64,000 nucleotides of DNA from Neurospora tetrasperma FGSC 2508 (lineage: Eukaryota; Ascomycota; Sordariomycetes; Sordariales; Sordariaceae): positions 6,555,519 to 6,619,518 of the forward strand of contig NW_009799179.1 in NCBI RefSeq assembly GCF_000213175.1, in the 5' to 3' direction. Shown here piece by piece: positions 1 through 11,793 of this stretch. The notes below the pieces were generated by a model. The model saw nothing but the letters and a program-made list of their open reading frames with translations, was not told where the DNA came from and did not search any database. Each line of letters begins with the position of its first letter. Positions within the stretch are counted from its first letter, which is position 1. A program made the translations under genes and the position numbers.

Positions 1-62
1 ATTGAAGCATTTTAAGAGCTTGGGATTTCGAACTACATCAAGGGTCAAAGACCAACATCGAG

Positions 63-3000
63 ATGGCCAGCTCAGACTACGGCGGCGGCCCCGTGGGCGA
101 CCGCGAATACACCCATGGACATCCCCAGGGGCACCCACAAGGTGAAGTTGCGCATCGGAGAGAGGACGAGCATCTTGATATCACGCCAACGATATCACAA
201 AACGGCGCCCCTACAAATGCCCACTTGACTCGCATTCCAGGATCGCCTGCGCTGAGCGCCGCCGATGCTACAGATCTCGAATCAAGACGCAGTGGAGAGA
301 AGAACCGGTCGAAGCCAAAGGGGTCGAGGACAGCTAGCGGACAAGTGCGAGTGTGCAAGAAATGTGGTGAACCTTTGACGGGCCAATTTGTTCGCGCACT
401 CGATGGGACCTTTCATTTGGATTGCTTCAAGTGTCGCGTGAGTCCCTGTTTCAGCCGCCCGTTGTGGACTTTGTGTGGCTAACCAGCTCATGTGCAGGAC
501 TGCGGTCAAATTGTGGCTTCCAAGTTCTTCCCAGCCGACGACAACAACGGCGAGGGTCAGTATCCGCTCTGCGAGACGGATTACTTTCGCAGGTTAGGCC
601 TGCTGTGTTACCAGTGTGGCGGTGCTCTTCGGGGCTCTTACATCACGGCCCTCGATCGCAAATACCACGTCGACCACTTTACCTGCTCGCTTTGCCCGAC
701 TGTCTTTGGCGCTCAGGATAGCTACTACGAGCATGATGGACATGTTTACTGCCATTACCACTATTCGACACAGTACGCCCAACGTTGCAGTGGCTGCCAG
801 ACTGCCATCCTCAAGCAGTTTGTCGAGATATTCCGAAACGGTCAAAATCAACACTGGCATCCGGAATGCTACATGATTCACAAGTTCTGGAACGTCAGGT
901 TAAATCCCCCACAGAAAGCTCTCGGGCCGGTGCCAGATGACCCTGCTGGCCGTGAACTAGTTCGGGACGAAGAGGAGCGCATGGAGGAGAAGGTCTACCG
1001 TATTTGGAGTGTGCTTTCGACTTTCGAAGAGTCGTCGGCGGCTTGCATATCGGATATGCTTCTCCACGTAAGCAACGGAGCATATGTCGACGGTGTCATG
1101 GTAGCTAAAAAGTTCATATGGCACGTTGATATACTGTTCCACTCAGCGGATAGGCTTGACGCTACCATGGAACGGCTAGATATGACAGGTGAGAAAATCC
1201 CCCAGGATGCTTGAGCGCATCCCCGAAAAGCTAATGATGATGGTGGCTAATGAATTATAGGCCTAATGTATGGAAGAGAAGCCAAGCTTCTGTGCAAGAA
1301 GATCGTGGCATTCTTCTCGCTACTTTCTAAAACACAGGATAAGGGTGCCCGTAAGCTCGGTGTTACCCAAGAACTGTTAACACTCGTTACTGGTTTAGCC
1401 CATTACCTGAAGCTCCTTATTCGAATCTGCCTACAAGGAGCATTGCGGATCGAGAAGGAGCGTGACACCGCCGATGGTCTCGATGGGTTTTTGGATGAGC
1501 TCAATGACCTTGAGGCGCTCAAGACCGAAGATAACTCGACGACGACGCTGCAGCTAACGTCCGGCATGGCTCGCCTCTCGGCCTCGGACTCGGACTCGTG
1601 TACCCTCTGCAAAAAGCCCATTGAGGACGAGTGTGCAAAGAGCGGCGACAAAAGGTGGCATATCACGTGTGTCAACTGCTCACGTTGCCAGAAAGAACTC
1701 GGCCGGAGTCTACAAGATGCCCGACTCAACCTGTACGATTCCAAGATTTTCTGCAACAACTGCGAAACGTACAGCTCGGATAAGGCGCCGCCCTTTGAAC
1801 GCGTGTCCAAGCTGCAGCAGTATATGTTCCTGCTCCAGGTGGCATTGGCGAGGTTATTGGAGATCCTACGCATGCACGGTGCGCTTCCGTCCGCCGCTGA
1901 AGCAAGGGGTCACAATGGGATTGATGCAGGCGATGGCCGTCCGTCAATGGATGGTAGACAGAGAGGTTTCCCCGGGGGCGATCAGTCACTACATCATCGA
2001 GAATCGTCCTATGAGAGCGCTCTTAATGATGTCAAGAGGCTGAAGAGCACTCGCTTGGATAAGCACCTCTCCTCAAGCTTTAGGAAAGCCAGGACGTCCC
2101 GAATTATGGATGGACCCGAGAGTAGCAGTGCGCAGCCCGGGTCCGGGCCTGGTTCAGGCATCGATGGTGGACCAGCTAATGGCAGGAGAATGCGAATCGA
2201 GGAGGATATGGGACCCGGAGACGACCACGATATGATGCTGCCTAATCAGGATGCCCTCACCCTCGCGGACATTCCTCGGATCGTTGCTGCTGAGCAGGCA
2301 CGAGAACAACGAACAGGCCCGCCTAGTAGGCATGAGCTATTGCGTTCTCCGGCCACTGAGCCCTCATTTGGCGGTGCGTCATCAGGCAGTGGACACAAGC
2401 GAAGCTATTCCGACAGCAAGGGTGGGGACCCGCGTGCTGCTGGCGAACCATCGCCTCAGCGTGTTGGTAGGAGATACTTCTCCGAGCTCTCTGCTTTGGA
2501 ATATTTCATCATTCGACATCTTGCCGTCGTCACCATGGCTCCAATGGTGGAAGGTGAATTTACCCTGGTAGAACTGATCGGACTTATCGAAACACGGAAA
2601 ACGCCCAACTTCTGGAAGAATATCGGTAAAGCCTTTCAAAAAGACGGACGGAAGAAGAAGGGTGTGTTCGGCGTACCCCTGGAAGCTATTATCGAACGGG
2701 ATGGAGCTGAGTCCACAGACGGCGTGGGGCCCGGGACGCTTAGGATCCCGGCAGTCATTGACGATATCCTATCTCTCATGAGGCAAATGGACCTTTCGGT
2801 TGAAGGTGTCTTCAGAAAGAACGGCAATATCAAGAAGCTGGGTGAGCTTGTTGAGAAGATCGACAAAGAAGGGAACGTGGACCTCAGCGGTAACAACGTC
2901 GTTCAGGTGGCTGCCTTGCTAAAACGATACCTCCGAGAGCTGCCCGATCCGCTTATGACCCAGAAGCTTTACCGACTTTGGCTGGCAGCCGCGAAGATCT

Positions 3001-3623
3001 CGGACGAGGACAAGAAGAGGCAGTGTCTCCACCTGATATGCTGTCTGATGCCCAAGTGTCACCGCGATTCGATGGAGATACTGTTCTGTTTCCTTAAGTG
3101 GGCCGGATCGTTTCACCAGGTCGACGAAGAATCAGGCTCCAAGATGGACATCAAGAATTTGGCAACCGTCATTGCGCCAAACGTCTTGTTTGACAGAACT
3201 GCGACGTCCACGTTGGGTAGCGACCCAATGTATGCGATTGAGGCTGTCGAGGTTCTAATAGCGAATATTGAAGAGATGTGTTTGGTAAGTTTTGTCACTC
3301 TTTTCGTTCAGTCTATTGCAACATTTGACTAACACACATGTACGTTCCAGGTTCCCGATGAATTAGTACAATACATCAGCGACCCCGCCTTCCTTGACGG
3401 AGAGCTCACCACTAAGGAAATCCTCAAACGGTACTCTGAACGGAATACTGGCGGTTTCGGCTCGCGACAGTACGCCGATGTTGTCGAGATCGTCGGCCGG
3501 CACGAGAACCCCAGCCGGCCACCGCCGCGAAGGGTTGAGTCCGACCCGACGTCATGGCAGCAGGAGACTAGCGTCCGGACGGTAACCGAGAACGCGGCGT
3601 ACCTCGGCCCTGGCCCCACTAGT

Positions 3624-3654
<31 letters not shown>

Positions 3655-4094
3655 GCAACAACGGAGGAGGAATGGTAGATCGGACGGGAGGCCCCGGAGG
3701 AGCCGTGTCACCACAAAAGCGTGGAGGACCTGGTGGAGGAATGGGACCACATCCACTCTCACAATCACATGGAGACGGTGGTGGTCCTGGTGGACCACAA
3801 CAACAGCCTATTCCGTACGGTCCCGCACCTGAACACGTAGCCGCTGCTGCTCTCGGCGGCGGCGGTGGAGGAGGACCAGGTGTAGGAGGACAGGGTGGAA
3901 ACGCGGTAGGAGTTGGAGGAGGGGATGGGGCCCCAGGCGGCGGCGGCGGTGACTATAATCGTAATGGGGGATCGACGACGGGTGGGCTGCATAATCACAA
4001 TGGGCAGCAGCAACAGGGAGGAGGGCCGAGGAAGGAATGGCGGAATTCCGGCTGGGGCAGGCCAAACAACGGGGTGACTACTGGCACTGCATGA
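63..4094 (+). CDS. lrg-1: LIM-RhoGAP protein LRG-1 (Rho GTPase-activating protein)
   Basis: Four exons are inferred: 63-437, 498-1188, 1261-3284 and 3351-4094, giving 1277 aa. All introns are GT-AG and the joins keep frame across the LIM zinc ligands. Zinc-finger pairs of LIM type begin near residues 98 (CKKC), 162 (CYQC) and 469 (CTLC). A RhoGAP domain spans about residues 824-1035 and has the arginine-finger motif GVFRKNG near residue 873. The last 200 or so residues are a Gly/Pro/Gln-rich disordered tail, including a (GGT)n-encoded glycine run at about 3622-3650. In Neurospora, LRG-1 is a GAP for RHO1 that controls hyphal tip growth, acting at the cortex and septa; that role is family knowledge. 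The start is the first ATG in a good context. The order LIM-LIM-LIM-RhoGAP is diagnostic of the Lrg1/Rga family, so the identification is firm; exact intron borders are by eye. Confidence 0.93.
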
Positions 4095-5098
4095 GCACTG
4101 CATGGGCTCCTACCTCACCTACCATATTGTTTTGGTTGTTTTTTCGGGAGATGATGGAGGAGGAGGAGGAAGAGGAAGGAGGAAGAGGAGGAGGAGAGGA
4201 TTTTAGTAAAATCCCGCCGGCTGGCGGTGGGAAGTGGTGATTGTTCCTCTCTCTTTTTTTGTCGGGCATCGTTGTTTGATATCATTGGGTCCTCTTGGCT
4301 TCCTTTCAGAGGGGTAGGAGGAGGAGCTTTACTACTCCTTCTTTTCTTCTTCGTTGAGGTTTTTACTACTATTTTATCTACTTAACTATAGGCAGAGCGA
4401 CCTTTCTGTTTGGCTTCTCGGTTTTCAATTAAAAATTTCTATTCATTCTTCTCCCCGTACGAGCCCTACCTACCTGATTTTTCTTCGGCTGATTCTTCCC
4501 GGTGTAAAGCAACGTCTTTTCTCTCTCTCTCTTTCTCTCTCTCCCCCTCTCTCTCACACACGCAGGTTTCCCCCCCTTCAGTTGAATATTTATTTGATAT
4601 GAAGTGGGAACGGACAATCAAAGCATGAAAGATATCTAAACGACCTATCTACCTGTAACAGATCAAATCTGGAGCTACTCATACGCACCCTCTTCATACC
4701 ATTCGGCCTGCCCTTGTTCGCTATGCTACAATTCGCTATTATTTTGGAATAAAAGTAACAGCTAGGCTCGTTGTATTTCGCGCTTTAACCGTCAGCCAGA
4801 CGCAACACCGAATACGCTTTTGCATGCGAAATCATCATGTGTAAAAATCGATCCTGTCTGTTAGACACCTTGTCCCGTCCTTTGAACCCTGGATATTTCC
4901 ACGCCCTTATTGGTTTACCAACGCCACAGAAAGTTCTTGAGAGAAAGCAGAACCCATGCTAGCCATGCAAAGATGCGCAGATAACTTCAAACACCCCTGG
5001 GACTCTTCCAACGCTGCCGTCAACCGTTGTGTTAGAATTCCCTAATTACAATGTTAGCATTTGAAATACTGTTTACTTTAGTCACCAAAAATGGTATC
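4095..5098. other. Convergent intergenic region between lrg-1 and the E2 gene
   Basis: About 1 kb lies between two converging 3' ends and presumably holds both 3' UTRs. It contains a purine tract (GAGGAGGAGGAAG type) at about 4152-4200 and a CT/TC microsatellite at about 4516-4558. No ORF here has recognisable domains and no RNA gene was seen. Confidence 0.6.
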
Positions 5099-6846
5099 TT
5101 ACTCCATTGACTGTTGAACAGACCGGCGAAGACGCCGATTGTACATCTTTCGGTCATCGGCTGAGCCCCAGAACAACTTGAACGCCTCGGGGTTGACTAG
5201 AGTTCGCGGATCATAAGGGGGACTCTCCTCTTCAAGAGCATCAATGATGGCTTCGAGGTGCGTCCTGACATCCTCACGGCGGTTCTGCGGCGCAAAGTAG
5301 CAGGGTGTGCCGTCCGCGGCAATACGATGATGGAAGATCTTGGTTTCGAACCTCGCCCGAGGTTGCTCCTCGGGAAATCGTGCACTGAAGCAAAGCCTGA
5401 TTCTGAACAGGCCACCGTCCAGGTTCGTCATGGGTTTACCGAAGTATGTCACTAGCCAGACGAAGGGATTGCCGTCTTCGAGTTCGATGCTGTGCGCCAG
5501 ATCCCTGCGTTTGAAGTGCTCCACAACCTGCTCAAACTGCCTCTGCAGGTTGACGGCGACCGTGGTTTCCTGGGCCTTAGCTTGCAATCCTTCTGCGGCC
5601 CATCCCTCGGTCTCGGCGTCGAGGGCTGCCTTAATAACCTTGAGTCTCTTCTCCAGCTCCGTGTAGTTGAATTTACCCTCCATGCCGTTGCCAAGGCTTT
5701 CAAAGGGCATTCTGGCGAATGACTGGTTGTCCTTAACCTCTGACTTGCCCTTCTCGACGGCAGCCAAATAGGAGTCGTAATACCAGAGAAATCGTCGCTT
5801 GCAAAGGTCTTTGAAAGGCTCGAATGGGACGCTAGATTCCTCGTCAAGGATATCCATGTCGCTCTCTCCTGAGCCCAGTGAAGCGATCTCCCCGCTGACA
5901 CTTGTTGGCGCAAATGTGCCATCGGGGTTGATGCCTAGGTACTCCTCCAGTCGATGGACGACAGAGATGCGGATCGTCTCGTGGCGAATCTAGGCAGATA
6001 TTAGCTTACACTTCAACATGGCGCAAAACCTCTAATCACCTTTTGTATGTAATCCTTCTGGTTCTTCTGGTCTTGAGCCTCCTTTGCATCTTCAAAGCCC
6101 GGCTCATTTTCGTAGGGGTTCATGGACATTAAGCTTTGGATGGACAATAGAATGGACTCGAGGCCTTGGGCAGCAGACCACTGTTCTCCACGCTCCCCGC
6201 GCCATGTTCTGTGCCATGTTAGCCCCGAAACCTGATCGTGCGGATTTTTGTTAGAGGGACAGTGGTTTTACCCCAATATCGATCTGATGTCGGGTTAGCA
6301 TCGAAACAGTTTTAGTCGAGCCAGGTGACGCTAGACTTACAGGCAGACTTTGCCATTGGCGTAGATATTTGGGTTGAACCGGGTGCGGCCGTCGTTCGTA
6401 GTTGTGGCTTGAACCTGAGGTGAACTGCGAGGATAATTCTTATTGAAGACGAAGACAAACTATCGGACAGTCAGCGAGAATCAAATCCCTCCCAGACCAT
6501 ACATAATCATCAGTACCTCGAAGAAGCCGAACTCGTAGGGTGTCTCGTGCGGTCCGATGATCATTGCCTTGACATTGCGAACATCGACATCGCGGCAGGC
6601 GACAGCAAGAGCTACCACAGCGTGATGTCAGTCATTGATGAACTGGGCAGGAAACACGATGCACAGGCTTACACAGATCAGAGTCCTTCTGAAGGTCGCT
6701 CAGCTCCTATCGTTGACAACAGTCAACTTAGCATATGCCAGTATTGCGGCTCCTGCATGGTGGACATGATTCCTGGTGCCGGGACTGGGAATAATGCGAT
6801 ATGTTGACAAACGAACCTTGGTGATGCGAAATACAGATTGGTCCAT
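5099..6846 (-). CDS. UBE2Z-type ubiquitin-conjugating enzyme with second UBC/RWD-like domain
   Basis: Seven exons on the minus strand: 6817-6846, 6673-6706, 6517-6611, 6341-6459, 6272-6283 (only 12 nt), 6040-6208 and 5099-5989, giving 449 aa. The first domain is a canonical E2: PHETPYEFGFF, then FNPNIYANGKVCL with the active-site cysteine at residue 92. The NPYENEPGF segment is typical of the UBE2Z/USE1 subgroup of E2s. A helical linker follows, then a second UBC-like fold at about residues 310-449 that has a cysteine (GTPCYF, near 383) but no clear HPN motif, so it may be a non-catalytic RWD-like domain. UBE2Z in animals is charged by UBA6; whether this fungal enzyme uses UBA1 is unknown. 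The start at MDQSVFRITK fits E2 alignments better than upstream ATGs, and its first donor (GTTCGT) is weak. The gene converges with lrg-1. Confidence 0.85.
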
Positions 6847-8449
6847 GATTTCTGACTTGGAGCTCACCAAGTCTTGGTGAAAGATGGAGGGTGGAATGGA
6901 CCACTCGAAATCGCGAACGTCGACCCCACGGGCAAAGTAGTAGTAAACAGTAGGCAGTTCGACGGGGACCGTGATTGGGCGACGTGAAGAAAAACAACGG
7001 CGGACAAGTCGTGCGAAGTGGTCGATGAAGGAATTACTCTGGAGATTAAATGGCCGGGTAGCTGCCGACAAGGTAGTAAGGCCAAGTCTCTGTTATGCGG
7101 ATGTTTTGTTGGAGGAATGATGAGTGATGGCTTAAGTTGTATTTTCTGTTTCCCATTCAGGTAGCAGTCGGTGGTTGAGGTGAGAAGTAGCGAGCGAGAC
7201 GACAACACCAACCTGAGTTCAGGCAAGAAGTGGAAGTGGAAGGTTGAGTGCGGGGCAGGGCAGAGTTCAAACGAAAGGAACTGAGTGAAATGAATCCATG
7301 GCAAGCAAGCGATTGGTGCACTCAGTAATGCACAACGTACTATGTAAACTTGCAAGGTAGGTACTGTAGTGTGTAATTACAACCTTTCCAGCGTTGGTCA
7401 AACTTGTATTTGCTTTTTTGTTTTTTTCTTCTCAAAGCAATCAATGACAGTCTATCTCTACTTCGAGGTGGCAACCAAAGAACGAAGGATGAAAGCGTCT
7501 CTGAATACTTGTACGTGCCGTGTATATTATACGCTGCCGAAGGTATCCTCTTGCGTGCGTAATCAGCATTAATATCAACGAAAGCAACATGGAGGGTTTC
7601 CATTCATTCTTTTATTCCACGTACCAGTTCAGGTACTTTTTAGTGTGAAGCAGTGTCAATCAGTCACATCCCGACAACTTGGGGCACCTGGTGGTGGGCT
7701 GCTACCATTTTCAAGGGTAGCCGCCCCGCATTTGCAAGTGCAAGATGCAGGTGGGTTGCAGCAACGAAATGCCAGAAGTGGAATACCGTACGAGACTGGA
7801 GCTTACAGTGCGATGCCTTACCACACGACGGGGCATAAACATGGAAGACGGAAGCGGGCAGGGTGGTTGATATACCTTTGAGCTTTCATATGTCCCAGCG
7901 TTGACGACATCGGAGGTCCATGATTCGAACCCCGTATCCATTATCACTACGTTGTAAAATCAACATGTGTGGTAAAACGGAAATGTATGATTTTCGGGAG
8001 AATACAGAAGCAAGCTGGAAAGAGCCCTGGATCCCCGGCTGCCCGGCTCCCCGGTCCCGTCTCCGTGTCCAGTCCGCCCTGTTGTTGGACGTGGAGAAGC
8101 TCCAGGCACCGACGGGACAAAACCCAACATTCGGAGCTCTACCCAGGTAGCGGACGGCCCCGGGTGGGAGGGGGCTAGGAGCTAGGGTCTTGTAAGATCC
8201 ACTTTAATTGAAGCGGCCCCACGAAAGGAAACGCGCCAGACGCGGTCTCTCTTCCTGTGATCGCGTAAAGTGCTGCTTGTTCTACTTTACTATCACCATT
8301 CAATTACGAGCTCCCCTCAACAACAGATTGTTGCGACACCTTGATTGACGACAGCGAGACGCTCACCCAGTACCCACGTTCTCTCTTTTTTTTTGACATT
8401 CAGTAAAACGTACCTTTCGCAACTTTGCTGGCCAAGATCTATTCCTATC
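6847..8449. other. Divergent intergenic region, E2 gene and RFC2 promoters
   Basis: About 1.6 kb lies between two divergently transcribed genes. ORFs here are short and lack domains. The RFC2-proximal part holds three ACGCG cores (listed separately) and a T-tract at about 8388-8394 just upstream of the RFC2 ATG. A TTCGAA-containing stretch near 7920 resembles a tRNA B box but does not fold as a tRNA arm. Confidence 0.6.
8231..8266. promoter_or_regulatory. Cluster of MluI-box-like ACGCG motifs upstream of RFC2
   Basis: ACGCG occurs at 8231-8235 and 8240-8244, and its reverse complement CGCGT at 8262-8266, about 185-220 bp before the RFC2 start codon. ACGCG is the core of the MBF binding site that drives G1/S genes in yeasts, and replication factor C genes are typical targets there. 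That it works this way in this fungus is inference. Confidence 0.4.
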
Positions 8450-9769
8450 ATGGCAAGCTTTTTCGACATTAAGGCCAGGAAGGCGGCCGCTGCAAATGGC
8501 ACTCCAAACCCGGAAAAACAGACAAAGGAAACTCCCAGGGCGCACCCATGGGTAGAGAAATAGTATGCCATGCAAGAGTGGTCAAATTCAATGCCGGCAG
8601 TTCAGCTAGCTAACCTCTGACGACTTCCTCGACAGCCGTCCAAAGACCCTCAGCGATGTTACAGCCCAAGATCACACCATTACCGTCCTCCAAAGGACAT
8701 TACAGGCTTCCAACGTTTGTCAAACCTGCTTATTTTCCCTCCATGTCTCTCTCAAGTCAAATTTGGCAGCCACTGACCTGTTTCGTCAACCCTCCAGCTC
8801 CCACACATGCTCTTCTACGGCCCTCCAGGAACGGGCAAGACCTCGACCATCCTTGCCCTCGCCAAGGAGCTCTACGGCCCCGAACTCATCAAGTCCCGCG
8901 TCCTAGAGCTCAACGCCTCCGACGAGCGTGGTATCTCCATCGTTCGCGAAAAGGTCAAAGACTTTGCTCGCATGCAGCTTACCAATCCCTCCGCGGCTTA
9001 CAAGGCGCGCTACCCATGTCCACCCTTCAAGCTCATCATCCTCGACGAGGCCGACAGCATGACGCAAGATGCTCAGAGCGCACTGCGCCGCACCATGGAG
9101 ATGTACTCGAAGATCACCCGCTTCTGTCTTATATGCAACTACGTCACTCGCATTATCGATCCGTTGGCGAGTCGTTGCAGCAAGTTTCGGTTCAAGAGCC
9201 TCGATCAGGGGAACGCCAAGAAGAGGCTGGAGGAGATTGCGCAGCTCGAGGGTGTCGGGCTAGAAGAGGGAGCTGTCGATGCGCTGATCAAGTGCAGCGA
9301 GGGCGATTTGAGAAAGGCGATTACGTATTTGCAGAGTGCGGCGAGGCTAGTCGGTGCCGTGGCAGCTACAGGTAAAGACGGGGAGCAAAAAGAAACCGAA
9401 GGCGACGACGAAATGGAAGTGGACGCCAAATTGGTCACGGTCAAGGTCGTGGAGGATATCGCTGGTGTTATCCCGGACGATACCATCCAGAGGTTACTCG
9501 AAGCGATGCGGCCCCGCGCTGGGGTGGATACGTACCCTGCGGTTGCCAAGGTGGTCGAGGAGATGGTGGCGGATGGTTGGAGCGCTGGACAGACCATGAC
9601 GCAGCTCTACCAGGCGGTGGTTTTCGACGAGATGATCCCGGATGTGCAGAAGAATAAGATTGTTATGGTGTTCTCGGAGGTGGATAAGAGGCTGGTGGAC
9701 GGCGCAGACGAACATCTGTCCGTACTCGACCTGGCGCTACGGATATCGGGTATCATGGCTGGGAGGTAA
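8450..9769 (+). CDS. rfc2: Replication factor C small subunit (Rfc2 / human RFC4 type)
   Basis: Three exons: 8450-8562, 8636-8714 and 8798-9769, giving 387 aa. The protein is an AAA+ clamp-loader subunit that helps load PCNA at primer-template junctions in the nucleus. Visible motifs are Walker A GPPGTGKT (residues 72-79), Walker B with DEAD (147-150), the SRC arginine-finger motif in [10 protein letters not shown] (about 189) and sensor 2 in [11 protein letters not shown]. The stretch [18 protein letters not shown] and the unbroken [16 protein letters not shown] block match yeast Rfc2 and human RFC4 rather than Rfc3 or Rfc5. An acidic insert of about 25 residues after the AAA+ lid makes it slightly longer than yeast Rfc2 (353 aa). 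Both introns are short, with clear GT-AG ends that restore the conserved YRPKTLSDV and LPHMLFYGP segments. It converges with the next gene, 266 bp apart. Confidence 0.94.
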
Positions 9770-10035
9770 CGGCCAAAGCTTAAAGAGTCTGAAAGGGTAC
9801 GACAGAAGCAGATGGTTTAAAGATAGGCGACATATCACTGGGTTAGGAGTTTCGGTTTGGGCAACAGAAAATGGCAGGTCATTTACATCGTACTACAAGG
9901 TCATATTTTGGCGTTTCTAGTCCTAGACTTCTTTCTTGACAAATGCTTGACAATGGTCTTTTATCCCTGGCACCTCGCCCACCAGTTGTCTTCCGAGGTA
10001 TTTCCCGTCGCAACACACGATAGTTATGGCTGCCT

Positions 10036-11793
10036 CTACCCAGACTTCCCTAGTCCTACATCCACATCCACCATATTCCACATGCTCAAACTCCCTCCCT
10101 CACGGTGGCCAGTTGTCTCCTTCCCCTTTCTGCCTCCCTCATCGTATCTCGTCCCAAGTCCCGATCCACCAGTTGAATTTGTGATTTTCAGCGATTTCTG
10201 CCCCTCGACAAGCCATATATCAGATTCCTCGCCCACCTCATCATCATCATCATCATCATCATCAACATCATTACCCTCCTCCTCTCCGCAAGCCGCTTTA
10301 ACCGACTGCTGTCGTTGCTGCTGCTGCTGCAACCCACGTCCCAACAACCGATCGGCCTCGCCTAGCATGCGAATTGCTCCCTCCAGCGCTATCTGCCCTT
10401 TCTCAATTTTCTCCACTACCACCTCAAAAGTTGCGATCTTGGCTGAGTCGGCGGCTGATACCCACGGGTTGACTAGACGCGATGACATCATGGCGTTGGG
10501 GTCATCGTCGTGTTTCTTCTTCTGCACTACTACTGCCGTGGCGTGGGCGGGTATCAACTGGCTTTCTTCCACGAGGTGATCCAGTACCTGGGCGTTTTCC
10601 CTCAGCTGCTTGGTGAGGAGGGTGGTTATGTGGGCTTTGTGAGCCATGAGGCCTTTATGTTCGTGAGAGAGGGTGAGGAGGCGGGCGAGGGTTGGGGTGA
10701 GGAGGTGGTCTATTATGGGAGCGGGTGTAGGCGCCTCTGCGGCTGCCGCTGCTGCTGCTTGTGTTGAAGATCGCTCAGGAGATGCCGCTGAAGGAGAGGA
10801 GGAAAAGGCGGTGATGGCGGGGAAATCGAGGGACGGTAGGGAGCGAAGTTGGGTGGTGACCAGCTCTAGGAGAGCTTTTCGCTTGGAGAGATACTCGGCA
10901 TATTTTTCTTTGATGCTGGTGAGTTGTTGGTTAAGGAGTTGGGTTTTGTGTGTGAGCTGTTGGTCCCGTTGGACTTGGGAGTCATCTTGTCCGGCCATTT
11001 CTCCTCCTCCGTCTCTTATCTCTCCGGATGCTTTCCCTAGCTCGGTCTCGACCCAGTTGATCAGCTCAGTACGAGTGGCATTCAATGCTTGAAGCTTTGC
11101 TTTTGGGTTGATTTCTTCCGGCTGCACGGCGAAGGAGTGGGATTTTGCGTTCTCGAGGAGGGTCTCTTCCTGTTTAAGTGATAGTTTCGTTTCGAAAGTA
11201 CGGTGCTCGAGTGTCTCTACGAGGTCCTCGAGCCGAACACTGCTAGATGCGGTGATGTTCTCCGACGTTTCCTCGAGCGCTAGAGAGTTGATAATCTCGG
11301 TTGGAACCTCAGGTAGCGGTCTGCAAACTCTGAAAAGTTTCTGGTGGTCTAGGAAATCCGGTGATGCTGCCGGCTTCTGTCTCAAGAGGTCGAGGTTCTT
11401 CTTGACTACTAACAGTTTTTCTTGCTTCTTTTGTACCTTGAGATTGGTAAGATGGTTGAGAAGGTAGTTAGACTGAATTCCTGTTGGTTTAGGGATAGAA
11501 GCCTCATGATGACTGCACTTTTGTGAGAGTGTGTGGTATTCTTTGCGGGCTTTGATATTCGCGCGTAATGCTTCGAGGAATTCTCTATACAGACCTCTAG
11601 TATCTTGTGAGTAGGGAGGTACTTCACTTGACTCGGTGAGGGACAACGGTTCTGTTAGCGTTGCTCCGTCTTTCAAGCCCGAACTGAGGTGAAGTGTCAA
11701 GATCCGTCTGATATGGGCGGCTTCCTCGCGAGGCCTGGTGTATGGTTGCAGCACCTTCTGAACAGCTTCTAGCGTTTCTTGGAAGGAATCCAT
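10036..11793 (-). CDS. Coiled-coil protein of unknown function
   Basis: A single open frame of 585 aa starting at MDSFQETLEAVQKVL. I do not recognise the family. The protein is largely helical and charged, with heptad-like stretches at about residues 130-180, 210-320 and 360-470 and no membrane segment or signal peptide. Towards the C-terminus are a poly-Gln run (from a CTG/CAG repeat near 10318-10330) and a poly-Asp run (from an ATC/GAT repeat near 10229-10265), then a low-complexity tail. The clean 1.7-kb frame, reasonable composition and divergent position relative to BRR2 argue that it is real. A cytoskeletal, kinetochore or augmin-like structural role would suit the architecture, but nothing in the sequence proves it. 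Confidence 0.75.
   Translation of the reverse strand: MDSFQETLEAVQKVLQPYTRPREEAAHIRRILTLHLSSGLKDGATLTEPLSLTESSEVPPYSQDTRGLYREFLEALRANIKARKEYHTLSQKCSHHEASIPKPTGIQSNYLLNHLTNLKVQKKQEKLLVVKKNLDLLRQKPAASPDFLDHQKLFRVCRPLPEVPTEIINSLALEETSENITASSSVRLEDLVETLEHRTFETKLSLKQEETLLENAKSHSFAVQPEEINPKAKLQALNATRTELINWVETELGKASGEIRDGGGEMAGQDDSQVQRDQQLTHKTQLLNQQLTSIKEKYAEYLSKRKALLELVTTQLRSLPSLDFPAITAFSSSPSAASPERSSTQAAAAAAAEAPTPAPIIDHLLTPTLARLLTLSHEHKGLMAHKAHITTLLTKQLRENAQVLDHLVEESQLIPAHATAVVVQKKKHDDDPNAMMSSRLVNPWVSAADSAKIATFEVVVEKIEKGQIALEGAIRMLGEADRLLGRGLQQQQQRQQSVKAACGEEEGNDVDDDDDDDDEVGEESDIWLVEGQKSLKITNSTGGSGLGTRYDEGGRKGKETTGHREGGSLSMWNMVDVDVGLGKSG

Noticed and set aside
6847-7071. N-terminal extension of the E2 protein to an ATG at 7071
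   Set aside because: The added residues do not resemble the E2 family, while the start at 6846 begins right at the expected first helix.
7915-7945. tRNA-like B box (GGTTCGAATC on the minus strand)
   Set aside because: The flanking bases do not form a T-stem and no acceptor stem or anticodon arm can be built around it.
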